This document shows, one piece after another, positions 56,801 through 64,000 of a stretch of DNA of 64,000 nt. Numbering within the stretch: position 1 is the first letter of the stretch; every line of letters starts with the position of its first letter. Origin of the DNA: Bradyrhizobium sp. (lineage in GTDB: Bacteria; Pseudomonadota; Alphaproteobacteria; Rhizobiales; Xanthobacteraceae); contig NZ_DAIDJE010000044.1 of assembly GCF_027451485.1 (NCBI RefSeq), forward strand, positions 1 to 64,000, given 5' to 3'. The notes beneath the pieces were generated by a model, which saw only the letters and a list, made by a program, of their open reading frames with translations, was not told the DNA's origin and searched no databases. A program made the translations under genes and the position numbers.

Positions 56801-57351
56801 GTCGCATCGGTCTGGCGGGTTCCGAACAACACGGCGAAGGCGGCCATCGCGAGCGTCGCGGTCAGTGCAATGTCGCCAAGTACCGGGATCGAGGAAATCG
56901 CCTGGTCCTCGCTCAGGATCGTTTCAAGCGAGGACGCGACGGCCTTGAGCTGCAGCGCGATATAGGGAATCGAGCCGATGAGCGCGATCAGCGCCACGGT
57001 CGCTGCGACCGCCTGGCTCTTGCCGTAGCGCGCGGCGATGAAGTCGGCGATCGAGGTGATGTTCTGCGATTTGGCGAGCTTGATCACCCGGCGCAGCAGC
57101 GGCGTGCAAATTCCGATCATCAGGATCGGGCCGATATAGATCGCCAGGAAGTCGATGCTGGTGCGGGTGGCAAAGCCGACCGAGCCGAAGAAGGTCCAGG
57201 AGGTGCAATAGATCGCCAGTGACAGCGGATAGATCAGCGCGCTGGCGCGGCCGCGCTGCGTCGGTGCGGGACGGTCGCCGTAGCTCGCCACGAAAAACAG
57301 GAGGCCGATGTAGCCGAAAGCGGCTGCGATCACGCCCCAGTCATGCAGCAT
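53830..57351 (-). CDS. solute-symporter/PAS/histidine-kinase/receiver fusion
   Basis: This 1173-residue hybrid sensor kinase has an N-terminal sodium:solute symporter (SSS) part of about 13 helices (residues 1-530), for example YPLSLAIYCTSWTFFGSVGFATR. A linker, a PAS domain (about 640-770) and a coiled coil (RANATLEKRVRDRTEEL) come next. The HisKA box is AASHDILQPLNAARLY with His817. The HATPase has NLISNAIKYTP and DTGVGIP. A C-terminal receiver has Asp1100 in LLVDYHLDRGNGI. This CbrA/NahK-like layout may sense a transported carbon or amino acid substrate. Confidence 0.92.
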   Translation of the reverse strand: MLHDWGVIAAAFGYIGLLFFVASYGDRPAPTQRGRASALIYPLSLAIYCTSWTFFGSVGFATRTSIDFLAIYIGPILMIGICTPLLRRVIKLAKSQNITSIADFIAARYGKSQAVAATVALIALIGSIPYIALQLKAVASSLETILSEDQAISSIPVLGDIALTATLAMAAFAVLFGTRQTDATEHQHGLMLAVATESIVKLVAFIAAGAFVTFWMFSPHELIERAMKTPEAVRAIGYEPSVGNFLTMIVLSFCAIMLLPRQFHVSVVENSTPSEVSRARWLFPLYLVAINLFVVPIALAGLITFPFGAVDPDMFVLALPVEGNAPLLSIAVFVGGLSAATAMVIVECVALSVMVSNDIIMPLVLQRRRETPDGQQDFGRFLLGTRRFAIFAIMAMAYFYYRALGDAELVSIGLLSFAAIAQLAPAFFGGLFWQRATARGAMGGMLVGFLMWAYTLFLPSFLDGTPAGLAFLQNGPLGIGPLRPQALFGSDLPQLIHGVLWSLSLNILTYVLLSLSRQPSSIERMQADLFTPSVLTPMAPTFRRWRTTVTVQDIQSTVAQYLGPDRARDSFEAFAASRNLRLAPSAPADFELLQHAEHLIASSIGAASSRLVMSLLLRKRTVSAKAALKLLDDSHAALHFNREILQTALNHVRQGIAVFDADLQLICSNRQFGDILGLAPHLVQIGIPLREILEYITTVTAASTPSESADKEVLVERRLKAYTAEGEPYLERLPDRQMVIEVRSNQMPGGGLVITFSDVTPSFEAAEALERANATLEKRVRDRTEELTRLNSELALAKSTAEDASISKTRFLAAASHDILQPLNAARLYVTSLVERQSGGEDSRLVENIDDSLEAIEEILGALLDISRLDAGAMTTSVTSFKIGDLMRSLEIEFAPIARAKGLKLTFVPCSLPVQSDRLLLRRLLQNLISNAIKYTPRGRVLVGCRRRGESLRIGIFDTGVGIPVLKRGEIFKEFHRLEQGARIARGLGLGLSIVERLARVLGHGIALDSVASGGSTFSVTVPTAKAVNYTAAVTSATPLSRAPMSGALIACIENDAAILDGMKTLLGGWDAQVIAVSDPESAIEAIEAAGKPLTGLLVDYHLDRGNGIAAIRDIRKKFGETIPAILITADRSPHVRAAARGEHIAVLNKPVKPASLRALLGQWRAQQMVAAE

Positions 57352-57445
57352 TGCTGCTCACTCCCTAAGGTTTTTGCGCGTTCGGCGCCATCGCTCGAGG
57401 CGATCAATCAGGGAGGTATTATAGACGGACTAGGCCGGCAACGCA

Positions 57446-57489
57446 CCGCCGATCATGGTTGCGGGGCAGCCAGAGGCGGCGATCGGCGG
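57446..57489 (-). terminator. stem-loop after hemA
   Basis: The nine-base arms CCGCCGATC (57446-57454) and GATCGGCGG (57481-57489) pair perfectly around a 26-base loop. The structure begins eight bases after the hemA stop (minus strand). There is no T-run. It may be a weak terminator or mRNA 3' stabiliser, separating hemA from the kinase gene. Confidence 0.42.
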
Positions 57490-57496
57490 ATTAACG

Positions 57497-58726
57497 TTAT
57501 TCCGCCGCCAGCGACTTCTGCTTGAGCGGCAGCCCAAGCTGATCCCAGACCTGCAACAGGGCTTCGGCCAACTGATCGATCAGCGCGTCCTCGTGGTAGG
57601 GTGAGGGCGTGATCCGCAGACGTTCGGTGCCCTTGGCCACGGTCGGATAGTTGATCGGCTGGATGTAGATCCCGTGTTCCTCCAGCAGCAGGTCCGAGGC
57701 CCGCTTGCACTTTTCGGGATCGCCGACGAACAACGGAACGATGTGAGTGTCGCTCGACATCACCGGCAGGCCTGCGGCGTTCAGAATCGCCTTGGTGCGG
57801 GCCGCGCGTTCCTGATGGCGCTCGCGTTCCCAGTTCGACGCCTTCAGATGGCGGATCGCGGCGGTCGCGGCGGAGCAGATCGCCGGCGGCAGCGCTGTCG
57901 TGAAGATGAAGCCGGGCGCATAGGAGCGGACCGCGTCGATCATTTCCGCCGAGCCGGCAATGTAGCCGCCGAGGCAGCCGAAAGCCTTGGCAAGCGTGCC
58001 CTCCAGAATATCGATGCGGTCCATGACGCCGTCGCGCTCGGCGATGCCGCCGCCACGCGGGCCATACATGCCGACCGCGTGCACCTCGTCGACATAGGTC
58101 ATGGCGCCATATTTTTCGGCGAGATCGCAGATTTTCGACAGCGGCGCGATATCGCCGTCCATCGAATAAAGGCTCTCGCAAACGATCAGCTTCGGCCGGT
58201 CGGGGTCCGCGGCCCGCAGCAACCCCTCCAGATGCGCCAGGTCGCTATGACGGAAGATCTGCCGCTCGCAGCCGGCCTGGCGAACGCCCTCGATCATCGA
58301 ATTGTGGTTCAGCGAATCCGACAGGATCAGGCAGTTCGGAATGAGCTTGGCGATGGTCGCAATGCCGGTCTGGTTCGAGACATAACCGGACGTGAAGAGC
58401 AGTGCGGCCTCCTTGCCATGCAAATCGGCGAGTTCCTGTTCAAGCTGCACCAGCGGATGATGGGTGCCGGCAATGTTGCGCGTGCCGCCGGCGCCGGTGC
58501 CGACGCGGGTCGCGGTCTCGACCATTGCGCCGACCACCTTCGGATGCTGGCCCATGCCGAGGTAATCGTTGGAGCACCAGATCACCACGTTGCGCACGCC
58601 TTCCGGCGAATGCCACAGCGCATGAGGAAAACGACCGGCCACCCGTTCCAGATCGGCGAAAACCCGGTATCGCCGTTCGTCATGGAGGCGATCGAGGGCG
58701 GTGCGAAAAAATTGGCTGTAATCCAT
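57497..58726 (-). CDS. hemA: 5-aminolevulinate synthase
   Basis: This PLP enzyme, 409 residues, makes ALA from succinyl-CoA and glycine (C4 pathway), the entry to haem. PLP Lys lies in [18 protein letters not shown] near residue 250. The glycine-rich [23 protein letters not shown] and the segment [13 protein letters not shown] are family hallmarks. C4-type HemA is typical of alphaproteobacteria. An FNR/FixK-like dyad lies about 116 bases upstream. It supplies haem to the oxidase encoded in this window, though they are not in one operon. Confidence 0.95.
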   Translation of the reverse strand: MDYSQFFRTALDRLHDERRYRVFADLERVAGRFPHALWHSPEGVRNVVIWCSNDYLGMGQHPKVVGAMVETATRVGTGAGGTRNIAGTHHPLVQLEQELADLHGKEAALLFTSGYVSNQTGIATIAKLIPNCLILSDSLNHNSMIEGVRQAGCERQIFRHSDLAHLEGLLRAADPDRPKLIVCESLYSMDGDIAPLSKICDLAEKYGAMTYVDEVHAVGMYGPRGGGIAERDGVMDRIDILEGTLAKAFGCLGGYIAGSAEMIDAVRSYAPGFIFTTALPPAICSAATAAIRHLKASNWERERHQERAARTKAILNAAGLPVMSSDTHIVPLFVGDPEKCKRASDLLLEEHGIYIQPINYPTVAKGTERLRITPSPYHEDALIDQLAEALLQVWDQLGLPLKQKSLAAE

Positions 58727-58835
58727 CGCGGAACCTGGAACTGGGGCTGGGCCGAAGATGAGAGTAACCTTTTTAGAGGGTTTCTATAACCCGTGTCGAG
58801 CCGCAATCGAATGCCACCTTCGGCGCCGGAAGGTT

Positions 58836-58849
58836 TTGATTTCGGTCAA
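58836..58849. promoter_or_regulatory. FNR/FixK-type box upstream of hemA
   Basis: The sequence TTGATTTCGGTCAA is a perfect half-site pair TTGA-N6-TCAA, the consensus for FNR/FixK/FnrN regulators. It lies between divergent hemA (start 116 bases away) and the rpiR-like gene (start about 116 bases away). In Bradyrhizobium hemA is known to respond to low oxygen, so FixK control is likely; the divergent gene could also be affected. Confidence 0.68.
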
Positions 58850-58958
58850 GTTTCGGTGTGCCGCCGCCCGGGGCCGCCAAGCACTGCCGTCAAGCCACGG
58901 CGCTTCCTCAAGCTTTTCCAAGGACGATCGTTGTGGACGGTGATCCAATTGAATTGGA

Positions 58959-59906
58959 GTGGCAGAACTTGAAACGATTGTTGCAAAGGCCGCCGGGGGG
59001 AGCCTAGGATTGGTCATGGATCGGGGCCCGCTGACCGAACGCATCATCCAGACGTTCGACGACATGCCCACGCAGTTGCAGGCAGGCGCGCGCTATGTGC
59101 TCGACCGCCCGCGTGACGTGGCGCTGCTGTCGATGCGCGAGCAGGCACGGCAGGCTGGCGTGCAGCCGGCGACCATGACCCGGCTGGCCAAGCGTCTCGG
59201 CATGGACGGTTACGACGAGGTGCGCGAGCTATATGCCGCGGCCGTGCGCGATGGCGGGCTCGGTTTTGCCGGCAAGGCCGGCGTCCAGGTCATCAGTCAG
59301 AAACTGAAGGGCGACAAGGCGCTCGCCGCCGATATGCTGGCGTCGATCGGTCATCAAATTCAGAAGCTCGCCACGCCTGCCGGTCTGGAGCGGCTGGCGA
59401 ATGCGGCCCGCGCGCTCGCATCAGCCCGCCGCATCTATTGCCTCGGATTGCGATCGAGCCATTCGATTGCCTGGCATCTCCATTACGTGCTCAGCCTTGT
59501 TGGCGACCGTTCGGTTCACATCGAGGGCATTGGCGCCACCGGTTCCGATGTGCTCGCGCGCGCAACGCCCAAGGATGTGCTGCTGGTCGCAAGCGTCATG
59601 CCTTATACGCGCCTGACCATCGAGCTTTCTGAATATGCCGTCACGCAAGGTATTCCGGTGGTGGCGGTCACCGACAGCGAGGTCGCGCCGTTGGCGCAGA
59701 TCGCGCAGCACGCGGTCATCGTTTCGACCGAGAGCCCGTCGTTCTTCCATGCGATGTCGCCCGCCTTTGCCGTGGCCGAGGTGCTTGGCGCGATTATCGC
59801 CGGCCGCGGCGGCGATGCCGCGCTGGCTTCGCTGCGGCACTCCGACGGGCACCTTGCCGCGCTGAATACCCACCTGAAATCGAGAAGCAACAAGAAGCCG
59901 TCATGA
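58959..59906 (+). CDS. MurR/RpiR-family transcriptional regulator
   Basis: This regulator of up to 315 residues has an N-terminal HTH of the RpiR type (VALLSMREQARQAGVQPATMTRLAKRLG) and a C-terminal SIS domain. The SIS domain includes IYCLGLRSSHSIAWHLHYVLSL and VASVMPYTRLTIELSEYAV, which usually binds a phosphosugar or related ligand. The GTG at 58959 is taken; the ATG at 59016 (MDRGPLTERI) is a good alternative. It overlaps the aminotransferase gene by four bases and may control the operon. Confidence 0.85.
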   Translation: MAELETIVAKAAGGSLGLVMDRGPLTERIIQTFDDMPTQLQAGARYVLDRPRDVALLSMREQARQAGVQPATMTRLAKRLGMDGYDEVRELYAAAVRDGGLGFAGKAGVQVISQKLKGDKALAADMLASIGHQIQKLATPAGLERLANAARALASARRIYCLGLRSSHSIAWHLHYVLSLVGDRSVHIEGIGATGSDVLARATPKDVLLVASVMPYTRLTIELSEYAVTQGIPVVAVTDSEVAPLAQIAQHAVIVSTESPSFFHAMSPAFAVAEVLGAIIAGRGGDAALASLRHSDGHLAALNTHLKSRSNKKPS

Positions 59907-61234
59907 CCCACATCCTTCATCGCTCCGCCAACGCCAAGATGCCGGTCGCCGTCGGCGGCAAAGGCATCGAATTGTTCGACAAGGACGGCAAGAGCTATAT
60001 CGACGCGTCCGGCGGCGCCGCAGTGTCTTGTCTCGGCCACGGTCATCCCGATGTGATCGAGGCGCTTCACAAGCAACTCGACAAGCTGGCCTACGCCCAT
60101 ACCGGTTTTTTCACCACCGAAGCTGCCGAACAACTCGCCGATCGGCTGGTCGAGACCGCGCCATCCGGAATCGATCATGTCTATCTGGTCAGCGGAGGCT
60201 CGGAGGCGATCGAAGCCGCGCTGAAAATGGCGCGGCAATATTTCGTCGAGAAGGGTGAGCCGCAGCGGCGGCACATCATCGGCCGCCGCCAGAGCTATCA
60301 TGGCAATACGCTTGGGGCGCTCGCGACCGGCGGCAATGAATGGCGCCGCTCGCAATTCCGGCCGCTTCTGATCGAGACCCATCATATCGATCCCTGCTAC
60401 GCCTATCGCTGGCAGAAGCCGGGCGAGAGCGACGTCGATTACGCGGCGCGCGCGGCACAGGCGCTCGAAGACAAGATCCTCGAGCTCGGGTCAGATCAGG
60501 TGATGGCCTTTGTCGCCGAGACCGTGGTCGGTGCGACCAGCGGCGCCGTGCCGCCGGTTGCCGATTATTTCAAGCGCATCCGCGCGATCTGCGACCGCTA
60601 CGGCGTGCTGCTCATTCTCGATGAAGTCATGTGCGGCATGGGCCGCACCGGAACGCTGCATGCGTGCGAGCAGGACGGCATCGCGCCCGATCTGATGGCG
60701 ATCGCCAAGGGCCTCGGCGGCGGCTACCAGCCGATCGGCGCCACGCTCCTGAGCGGCAAGATTTTCGAAGCCTTCTCCGAAGGCTCCGGCTTTTTCCAGC
60801 ATGGTCACACCTATATGGGCCATCCGATGGCGGCCGCAGCCGGCCTTGCGGTGCAGGACGTCATCCGTCGCGATCATCTGCTGGACAACGTGATGGCGAT
60901 GGGAAGCCACCTGCAACGCCGCCTTGAAGAGCGTTTTGCCAACCATCACCACGTCGGCGACATTCGTGGCCGCGGCCTGTTCCGCTGCGTGGAGCTGGTA
61001 TCGGAAGTCGATTCCAAAAAACCCTTTGCGTCGGAATTGAAGCTCAACGCGTTGGTCAAGCGCGAAGCCATGGCGCGCGGGCTTTGCGTCTATCCGATGG
61101 GCGGCACCATCGATGGCGTGAATGGCGATCACGTACTGATCGCACCGCCCTTCATCATCGATAAGCCCCAGGTCGACACGGTCGTCGAACGGCTGGGCGA
61201 TGCGGTCGATGCCGCGATCGCAGCGGTCAGGTAA
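59903..61234 (+). CDS. class III PLP aminotransferase
   Basis: This 443-residue enzyme is an omega-type aminotransferase. PLP Lys is in LMAIAKGLGGGYQPIGA near residue 273. The Asp that binds the ring N is in LLILDEVMCGMGRTG, and the early glycine loop is SGGSEAIEAALKMARQ. The substrate could be a non-alpha amino acid or amine. It overlaps the rpiR-like gene (ATGA) and precedes a polar amino acid importer, so it probably degrades the transported compound. Exact specificity is not visible. Confidence 0.9.
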   Translation: MTHILHRSANAKMPVAVGGKGIELFDKDGKSYIDASGGAAVSCLGHGHPDVIEALHKQLDKLAYAHTGFFTTEAAEQLADRLVETAPSGIDHVYLVSGGSEAIEAALKMARQYFVEKGEPQRRHIIGRRQSYHGNTLGALATGGNEWRRSQFRPLLIETHHIDPCYAYRWQKPGESDVDYAARAAQALEDKILELGSDQVMAFVAETVVGATSGAVPPVADYFKRIRAICDRYGVLLILDEVMCGMGRTGTLHACEQDGIAPDLMAIAKGLGGGYQPIGATLLSGKIFEAFSEGSGFFQHGHTYMGHPMAAAAGLAVQDVIRRDHLLDNVMAMGSHLQRRLEERFANHHHVGDIRGRGLFRCVELVSEVDSKKPFASELKLNALVKREAMARGLCVYPMGGTIDGVNGDHVLIAPPFIIDKPQVDTVVERLGDAVDAAIAAVR

Positions 61235-61272
61235 GGATTGCGGAACGCATTTTTTGAGGAGGGGAGTACATC

Positions 61273-62175
61273 ATGACGAGATTAGCCATTGGCCTTGTGG
61301 CGCTGTCCTTGCTGGCTTTCGCGCCGACAACGGCATCGGCCCAGAGCCTCAGTCCGACATTACAGAAGATCAAGGACGCCGGCACGATCACGATCGGCCA
61401 CCGCGACTCCTCGGTGCCGTTCTCCTATCTCGATAACAATCAGAAGCCGATCGGCTTCTCGCTGGAGTTGTGCGATCTGGTCGTCACCAAGGTCAAGGCG
61501 AAGCTGAACAAACCTGATCTCAAGGTCGCCTATCAGGCCGTCAATTCTTCCAACCGCATTCCGCTGGTCAAGAACGGCACCGTCGATATCGAGTGCGGTT
61601 CGACCGCCAACACCATCGCGCGACAGCAGGAGGTCGCCTACTCCGTGATCTTCTACGCGCCGCAATTCAAATGGCTCGCGCTGAAATCCTCCAACCTGAA
61701 GACGACAGACGATCTGAAAGGCAAGGCGGTGGTCGTCACACAAGGCACCAACACCGCGCAATTCGTCGCCAAGCTCAATGCCGAGAAGCACCTCGGCATG
61801 AAGATCCTGCAAGGCAAGGACCACGCCGAATCGATCCTGCTGGTTGAGACCGGCCGTGCCTCCGCCTTCATGGAAGACGATATTCTGCTTGCGGGGCTGA
61901 AAGCCAACGCGCCTTCGCCGGACAATTTCGTCTTTCTAGGCGATGCCTATCCGAGCGATCCCTACGGCATCATGATGGCGAAGGGGGACACTGAATTCAA
62001 AAAGCTGGTCGACGACGCGCTGGTCGAGGCGATGAAGTCCGGTCTTTACGACAAGCTCTATACCAAGTGGTTCCAAAGCCCGATCCCTCCGAAGAACATC
62101 AATCTGAACTTCCCGCAATCGGCCGAGCTGAAGGCGCTGATCAAGAATCCGAGCGACAAGGCCATCGGGCAGTGA
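61273..62175 (+). CDS. polar amino acid ABC transporter substrate-binding protein
   Basis: This 300-residue periplasmic binding protein is of family 3 (GltI/glutamate-aspartate type). A signal peptide (MTRLAIGLVALSLLAFAPTTASAQ) is followed by LQKIKDAGTITIGHRDSSVPFSYLD. The ligand site has conserved segments QKPIGFSLELCDLV and RIPLVKNGTVDIECGSTANT. It fits glutamate/aspartate or a related amino acid. GAGGGG lies upstream of the ATG. It starts the importer block that continues with two permeases and an ATPase. Confidence 0.92.
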   Translation: MTRLAIGLVALSLLAFAPTTASAQSLSPTLQKIKDAGTITIGHRDSSVPFSYLDNNQKPIGFSLELCDLVVTKVKAKLNKPDLKVAYQAVNSSNRIPLVKNGTVDIECGSTANTIARQQEVAYSVIFYAPQFKWLALKSSNLKTTDDLKGKAVVVTQGTNTAQFVAKLNAEKHLGMKILQGKDHAESILLVETGRASAFMEDDILLAGLKANAPSPDNFVFLGDAYPSDPYGIMMAKGDTEFKKLVDDALVEAMKSGLYDKLYTKWFQSPIPPKNINLNFPQSAELKALIKNPSDKAIGQ

Positions 62176-62283
62176 CACAGGGCGCGAAGAGCGCCGACAG
62201 CTCCCTTCCCCGTCTCGTCGCAGCTTGCGGAGAGATGGTTTGTGTGAGGGGCTTTTTCGACTCATTCAATTCCACGGAGAATC

Positions 62284-62338
62284 TTCCTCATCCGGATTGC
62301 TTCGCAATCCGACCTCTCCCCGCAACGGGGGCGAGGTA
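62284..62338. repeat. palindromic intergenic repeat
   Basis: Two stem-loops are adjacent: GGATTGC-TTC-GCAATCC (62294-62310) and CCTCTCCCCG-CAA-CGGGGGCGAGG (62313-62336, with small bulge). The pair resembles the other dispersed palindromes in this window (for example at 2358-2455). It lies between the binding-protein and permease genes and may reduce expression of the permeases relative to the binding protein. Confidence 0.55.
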
Positions 62339-62364
62339 ATCGAAGGCCCGGGAGGCGGTTGGCG

Positions 62365-63093
62365 ATGTCGTTGCTGTTCGAGACCACGCCTGATGGTGCC
62401 AGCCGTTATATCGACTGGATCCTGAGCGGTCTCGCCTGGACGGTGTCGCTGGCGTTCGGCGCCTGGGCCATCTCGCTGGTCGTCGGAACGATGATCGGCG
62501 TAGCCCGGACGCTGCCGGGCGGCATCTGGCCGAGGCTGGGCCGGGTCTATGTCGAGGCCTTCCGCAACATCCCGCTGCTCGTGCAGATGTTCTTCTGGTA
62601 CTTCGTGCTCCCCGAGCTTCTGCCCGAACGCCTGGGATTGGCAATCAAGCAGATGGATCCGCCGTGGAGCAGCTTTGTTCCGGCGCTGGTTTGCCTCGGC
62701 CTGTTCACGGCGGCACGAATCGCCGAACAGGTCCGCGCCGGCGTGCAGGCGCTCCCGGCGGGCCAAAGCCAGGCGGCTGCCGCCCTGGGTTTCGGTCGGG
62801 TCGGCCTCTACCGGCAGATCCTGCTGCCGCAGGCCTTTCGTATCATCCTGCCGACACTCACCAACGAGTTCATGACGATTTTCAAGAACACGTCGGTGGC
62901 CCTGACGATCGGGCTCGTCGAATTGACTGCGACAGCGCGCGAGATCAACGAGAACACCTTCCGCACCTTTGAAGCCTATGGCGTCGTGACGCTCGTCTAT
63001 CTCGTGATCGCGCTGCTCGCGTGGTCGTTGATGTACTGGATCGAGCGTGCGACGCAGCTGCCGAGCCTTGCGAGCGGGGGCGGGCGCAAATGA
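62365..63093 (+). CDS. amino acid ABC transporter permease (first)
   Basis: This inner-membrane permease of about 242 residues is of the HisM/GltJ family. It has five helices and the coupling-loop motif VQALPAGQSQAAAALGFGRVGLYRQILLPQAFRIILPTLTN near residues 130-170. The motif FKNTSVALTIGLVELT is typical. The ATG at 62365 is preferred because GGGAGG ends nine bases upstream, and the TTG at 62359 has none of its own. It overlaps the second permease gene by four bases (ATGA). Confidence 0.9.
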   Translation: MSLLFETTPDGASRYIDWILSGLAWTVSLAFGAWAISLVVGTMIGVARTLPGGIWPRLGRVYVEAFRNIPLLVQMFFWYFVLPELLPERLGLAIKQMDPPWSSFVPALVCLGLFTAARIAEQVRAGVQALPAGQSQAAAALGFGRVGLYRQILLPQAFRIILPTLTNEFMTIFKNTSVALTIGLVELTATAREINENTFRTFEAYGVVTLVYLVIALLAWSLMYWIERATQLPSLASGGGRK

Positions 63094-63776
63094 GTGTCGA
63101 TTTTTCCACAATCGTCTCCGCCGCGCCGTTCCTGCTGACCGGACTATGGTTCACGATCCAGATCACGCTGGTCGGGGTCGGCGGCGGCATCGTCCTTGGC
63201 AGCCTGCTTGCGGTGGCACGATTGTCGCGCAATCGATTTATCTCCGGCCTGGCCACGGCGTACGTCAACGTCATGCGTTCGATCCCGCTGATCCTCGTGA
63301 TCTTCTGGATCTTCTTCCTTGTGCCCTGGGCGATCGGCTGGCTTGTCAACGGCGGGCGGCCGGTCGCGGTCGGCGCGACGCTGACGATTTTTATCACGTT
63401 CATCCTGTTTGAGGCGGCCTATTACGCGGAGATCGTGCGCGCCGGCTTCCGTTCAATTTCGACCGGCCAATACGAGGCTTGCGAGGCGCTCGGCCTCCCC
63501 AAATTCCACGCCTATGTCTACATTCTTTTCCCGCAAGCGATCCGCAACGTACTGCCGATCCTGCTGACGCAAACCATCATCCTGTGTCAGGACACCTCGC
63601 CGGTTTACGTCATTTCCGCAACCGATCTGCTTGGCGCGGCGTCCAAGATTGCCCAGCGCGACGGCCGCCTGGTCGAGATGTATCTGACGGTCGGTGTCGT
63701 CTATTTCCTGTTCAGTTACACCGCCTCGCAGTTCGTCAAAAGCCTGCAAAGCCGTCTTGCCTATGGAGGGCGTTGA
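63090..63776 (+). CDS. amino acid ABC transporter permease (second)
   Basis: This second permease of about 228 residues has the GltK/HisQ form with five helices. Coupling-loop segments are RAGFRSISTGQYEACEALGLP and AIRNVLPILLTQTIILCQDTS. The ATG at 63090 overlaps the first permease (ATGA). The stop TGA overlaps the ATPase start by one base. Together with the first permease it forms the heterodimeric channel. The four genes are thus one operon with tight translational coupling. Confidence 0.9.
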   Translation: MSVDFSTIVSAAPFLLTGLWFTIQITLVGVGGGIVLGSLLAVARLSRNRFISGLATAYVNVMRSIPLILVIFWIFFLVPWAIGWLVNGGRPVAVGATLTIFITFILFEAAYYAEIVRAGFRSISTGQYEACEALGLPKFHAYVYILFPQAIRNVLPILLTQTIILCQDTSPVYVISATDLLGAASKIAQRDGRLVEMYLTVGVVYFLFSYTASQFVKSLQSRLAYGGR

Positions 63777-64000
63777 TGATCTCGATCAGCCATGTGTCGA
63801 AGTCATACGGTTCGTTTCAGGCTCTTAAGGATTGCAGCGCCGAGATCGCGCGTGGCGAAGTCGTGGTGATCTGCGGTCCGTCTGGCTCGGGCAAAAGCAC
63901 GCTGATCAAAACCGTGAACGGACTTGAGAGTTTTGATGTCGGGCAGATAAAGGTCGGCGACTTCCGCCTCGCGCCCGGCGTGACCCATATGGCTGCGCTG
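63776..64000 (+). CDS. amino acid ABC transporter ATP-binding protein (cut by window edge)
   Basis: The first 75 codons of an ABC ATPase are visible, beginning MISISHVSKSYGSFQALKDC. Walker A is GPSGSGKSTLIKTVNGLE at about residues 38-55. The Walker B, signature and remaining parts lie beyond 64000, so this is a 5' partial gene. The position after two permeases identifies it as the GlnQ/GltL-type subunit of the polar amino acid importer. The start overlaps the preceding stop by one base. Confidence 0.9.
   Translation, partial: MISISHVSKSYGSFQALKDCSAEIARGEVVVICGPSGSGKSTLIKTVNGLESFDVGQIKVGDFRLAPGVTHMAAL

Overview
The window is high-GC chromosomal DNA from an alphaproteobacterium. It most resembles Bradyrhizobium or a close relative such as Rhodopseudomonas. 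The reasons are the separate ATP synthase F0 operon (atpI-atpB-atpE-b'-b), an aa3 oxidase cluster (coxB, coxA, ctaB, small coxF-like gene, ctaG, coxC), an ALA-synthase type hemA with an FNR/FixK-like box, a luxR-luxI pair, and dispersed palindromic repeats in gaps. I see no insertion sequence, prophage, integrase or CRISPR array. Most of the window reads as core genome with accessory catabolic modules. The genus is an inference from gene content, not from a marker alignment.

Layout. 0.1-4.1 kb: tRNA-Arg(CCU), a KANL3/Tex30-like hydrolase, a small secreted protein, and an NMT1/SsuABC-type ABC importer. 4.2-7.7 kb: a gentisate module with gentisate dioxygenase on the minus strand and, divergently, a zeta-GST isomerase, a MarR regulator and a 3-hydroxybenzoate 6-monooxygenase-like flavoprotein. 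A dyad between the divergent genes is a likely MarR operator. 7.7-18.3 kb: LysR/EamA pair, a metal-dependent hydrolase, an 823-residue membrane spermidine-synthase-like protein, a TauE/SafE + TIGR02186 pair, and an 1100-residue PodJ-like coiled-coil/SEL1 protein. 18.5-25.1 kb: PadR regulator, three evenly spaced dyads, an NTF2-like protein, and a beta-oxidation set (acyl-CoA dehydrogenase, thiolase, FadB-like). 25.2-33.4 kb: GST/MarR divergent pair with two dyads, gshA, a redox/thiol group (PAN protein, exported thioredoxin, CcdA, Cys-rich GDCCVxC protein), lepB-tldD, and an IalB-like protein.

33.8-40.5 kb: cytochrome aa3 oxidase genes with assembly factors, a strong terminator, then DUF983 and SURF1. 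40.5-42.3 kb: quorum-sensing luxR-luxI with a lux-box-like dyad and a small downstream gene. 42.8-47.0 kb: thrC, an M16 processing peptidase, a GNAT acetyltransferase, a degenerate tRNA-like sequence and a lipoprotein. 47.0-49.7 kb: F0 operon with a well-formed promoter. 50.1-52.8 kb: coiled-coil secreted protein, YjbQ, and an MFS/MHS transporter with a periplasmic insert. 53.2-57.4 kb: a NarL-type response regulator facing, stop to stop, a solute-symporter/histidine-kinase/receiver fusion. 57.5-64.0 kb: hemA, then an RpiR regulator, a class III aminotransferase and a polar amino acid ABC importer whose ATPase runs off the window edge.

Many adjacent genes overlap by ATGA or TGATG junctions, which supports operon assignments. 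The most check-worthy signals are the regulatory dyads (gentisate, padR, gst/marR, lux and hemA regions), the symporter-kinase/response-regulator pair, the thiol cluster around the GDCCVxC protein, and the decayed tRNA-like sequence. None of these was verified by search. All homology statements come from recognised motifs and family knowledge.
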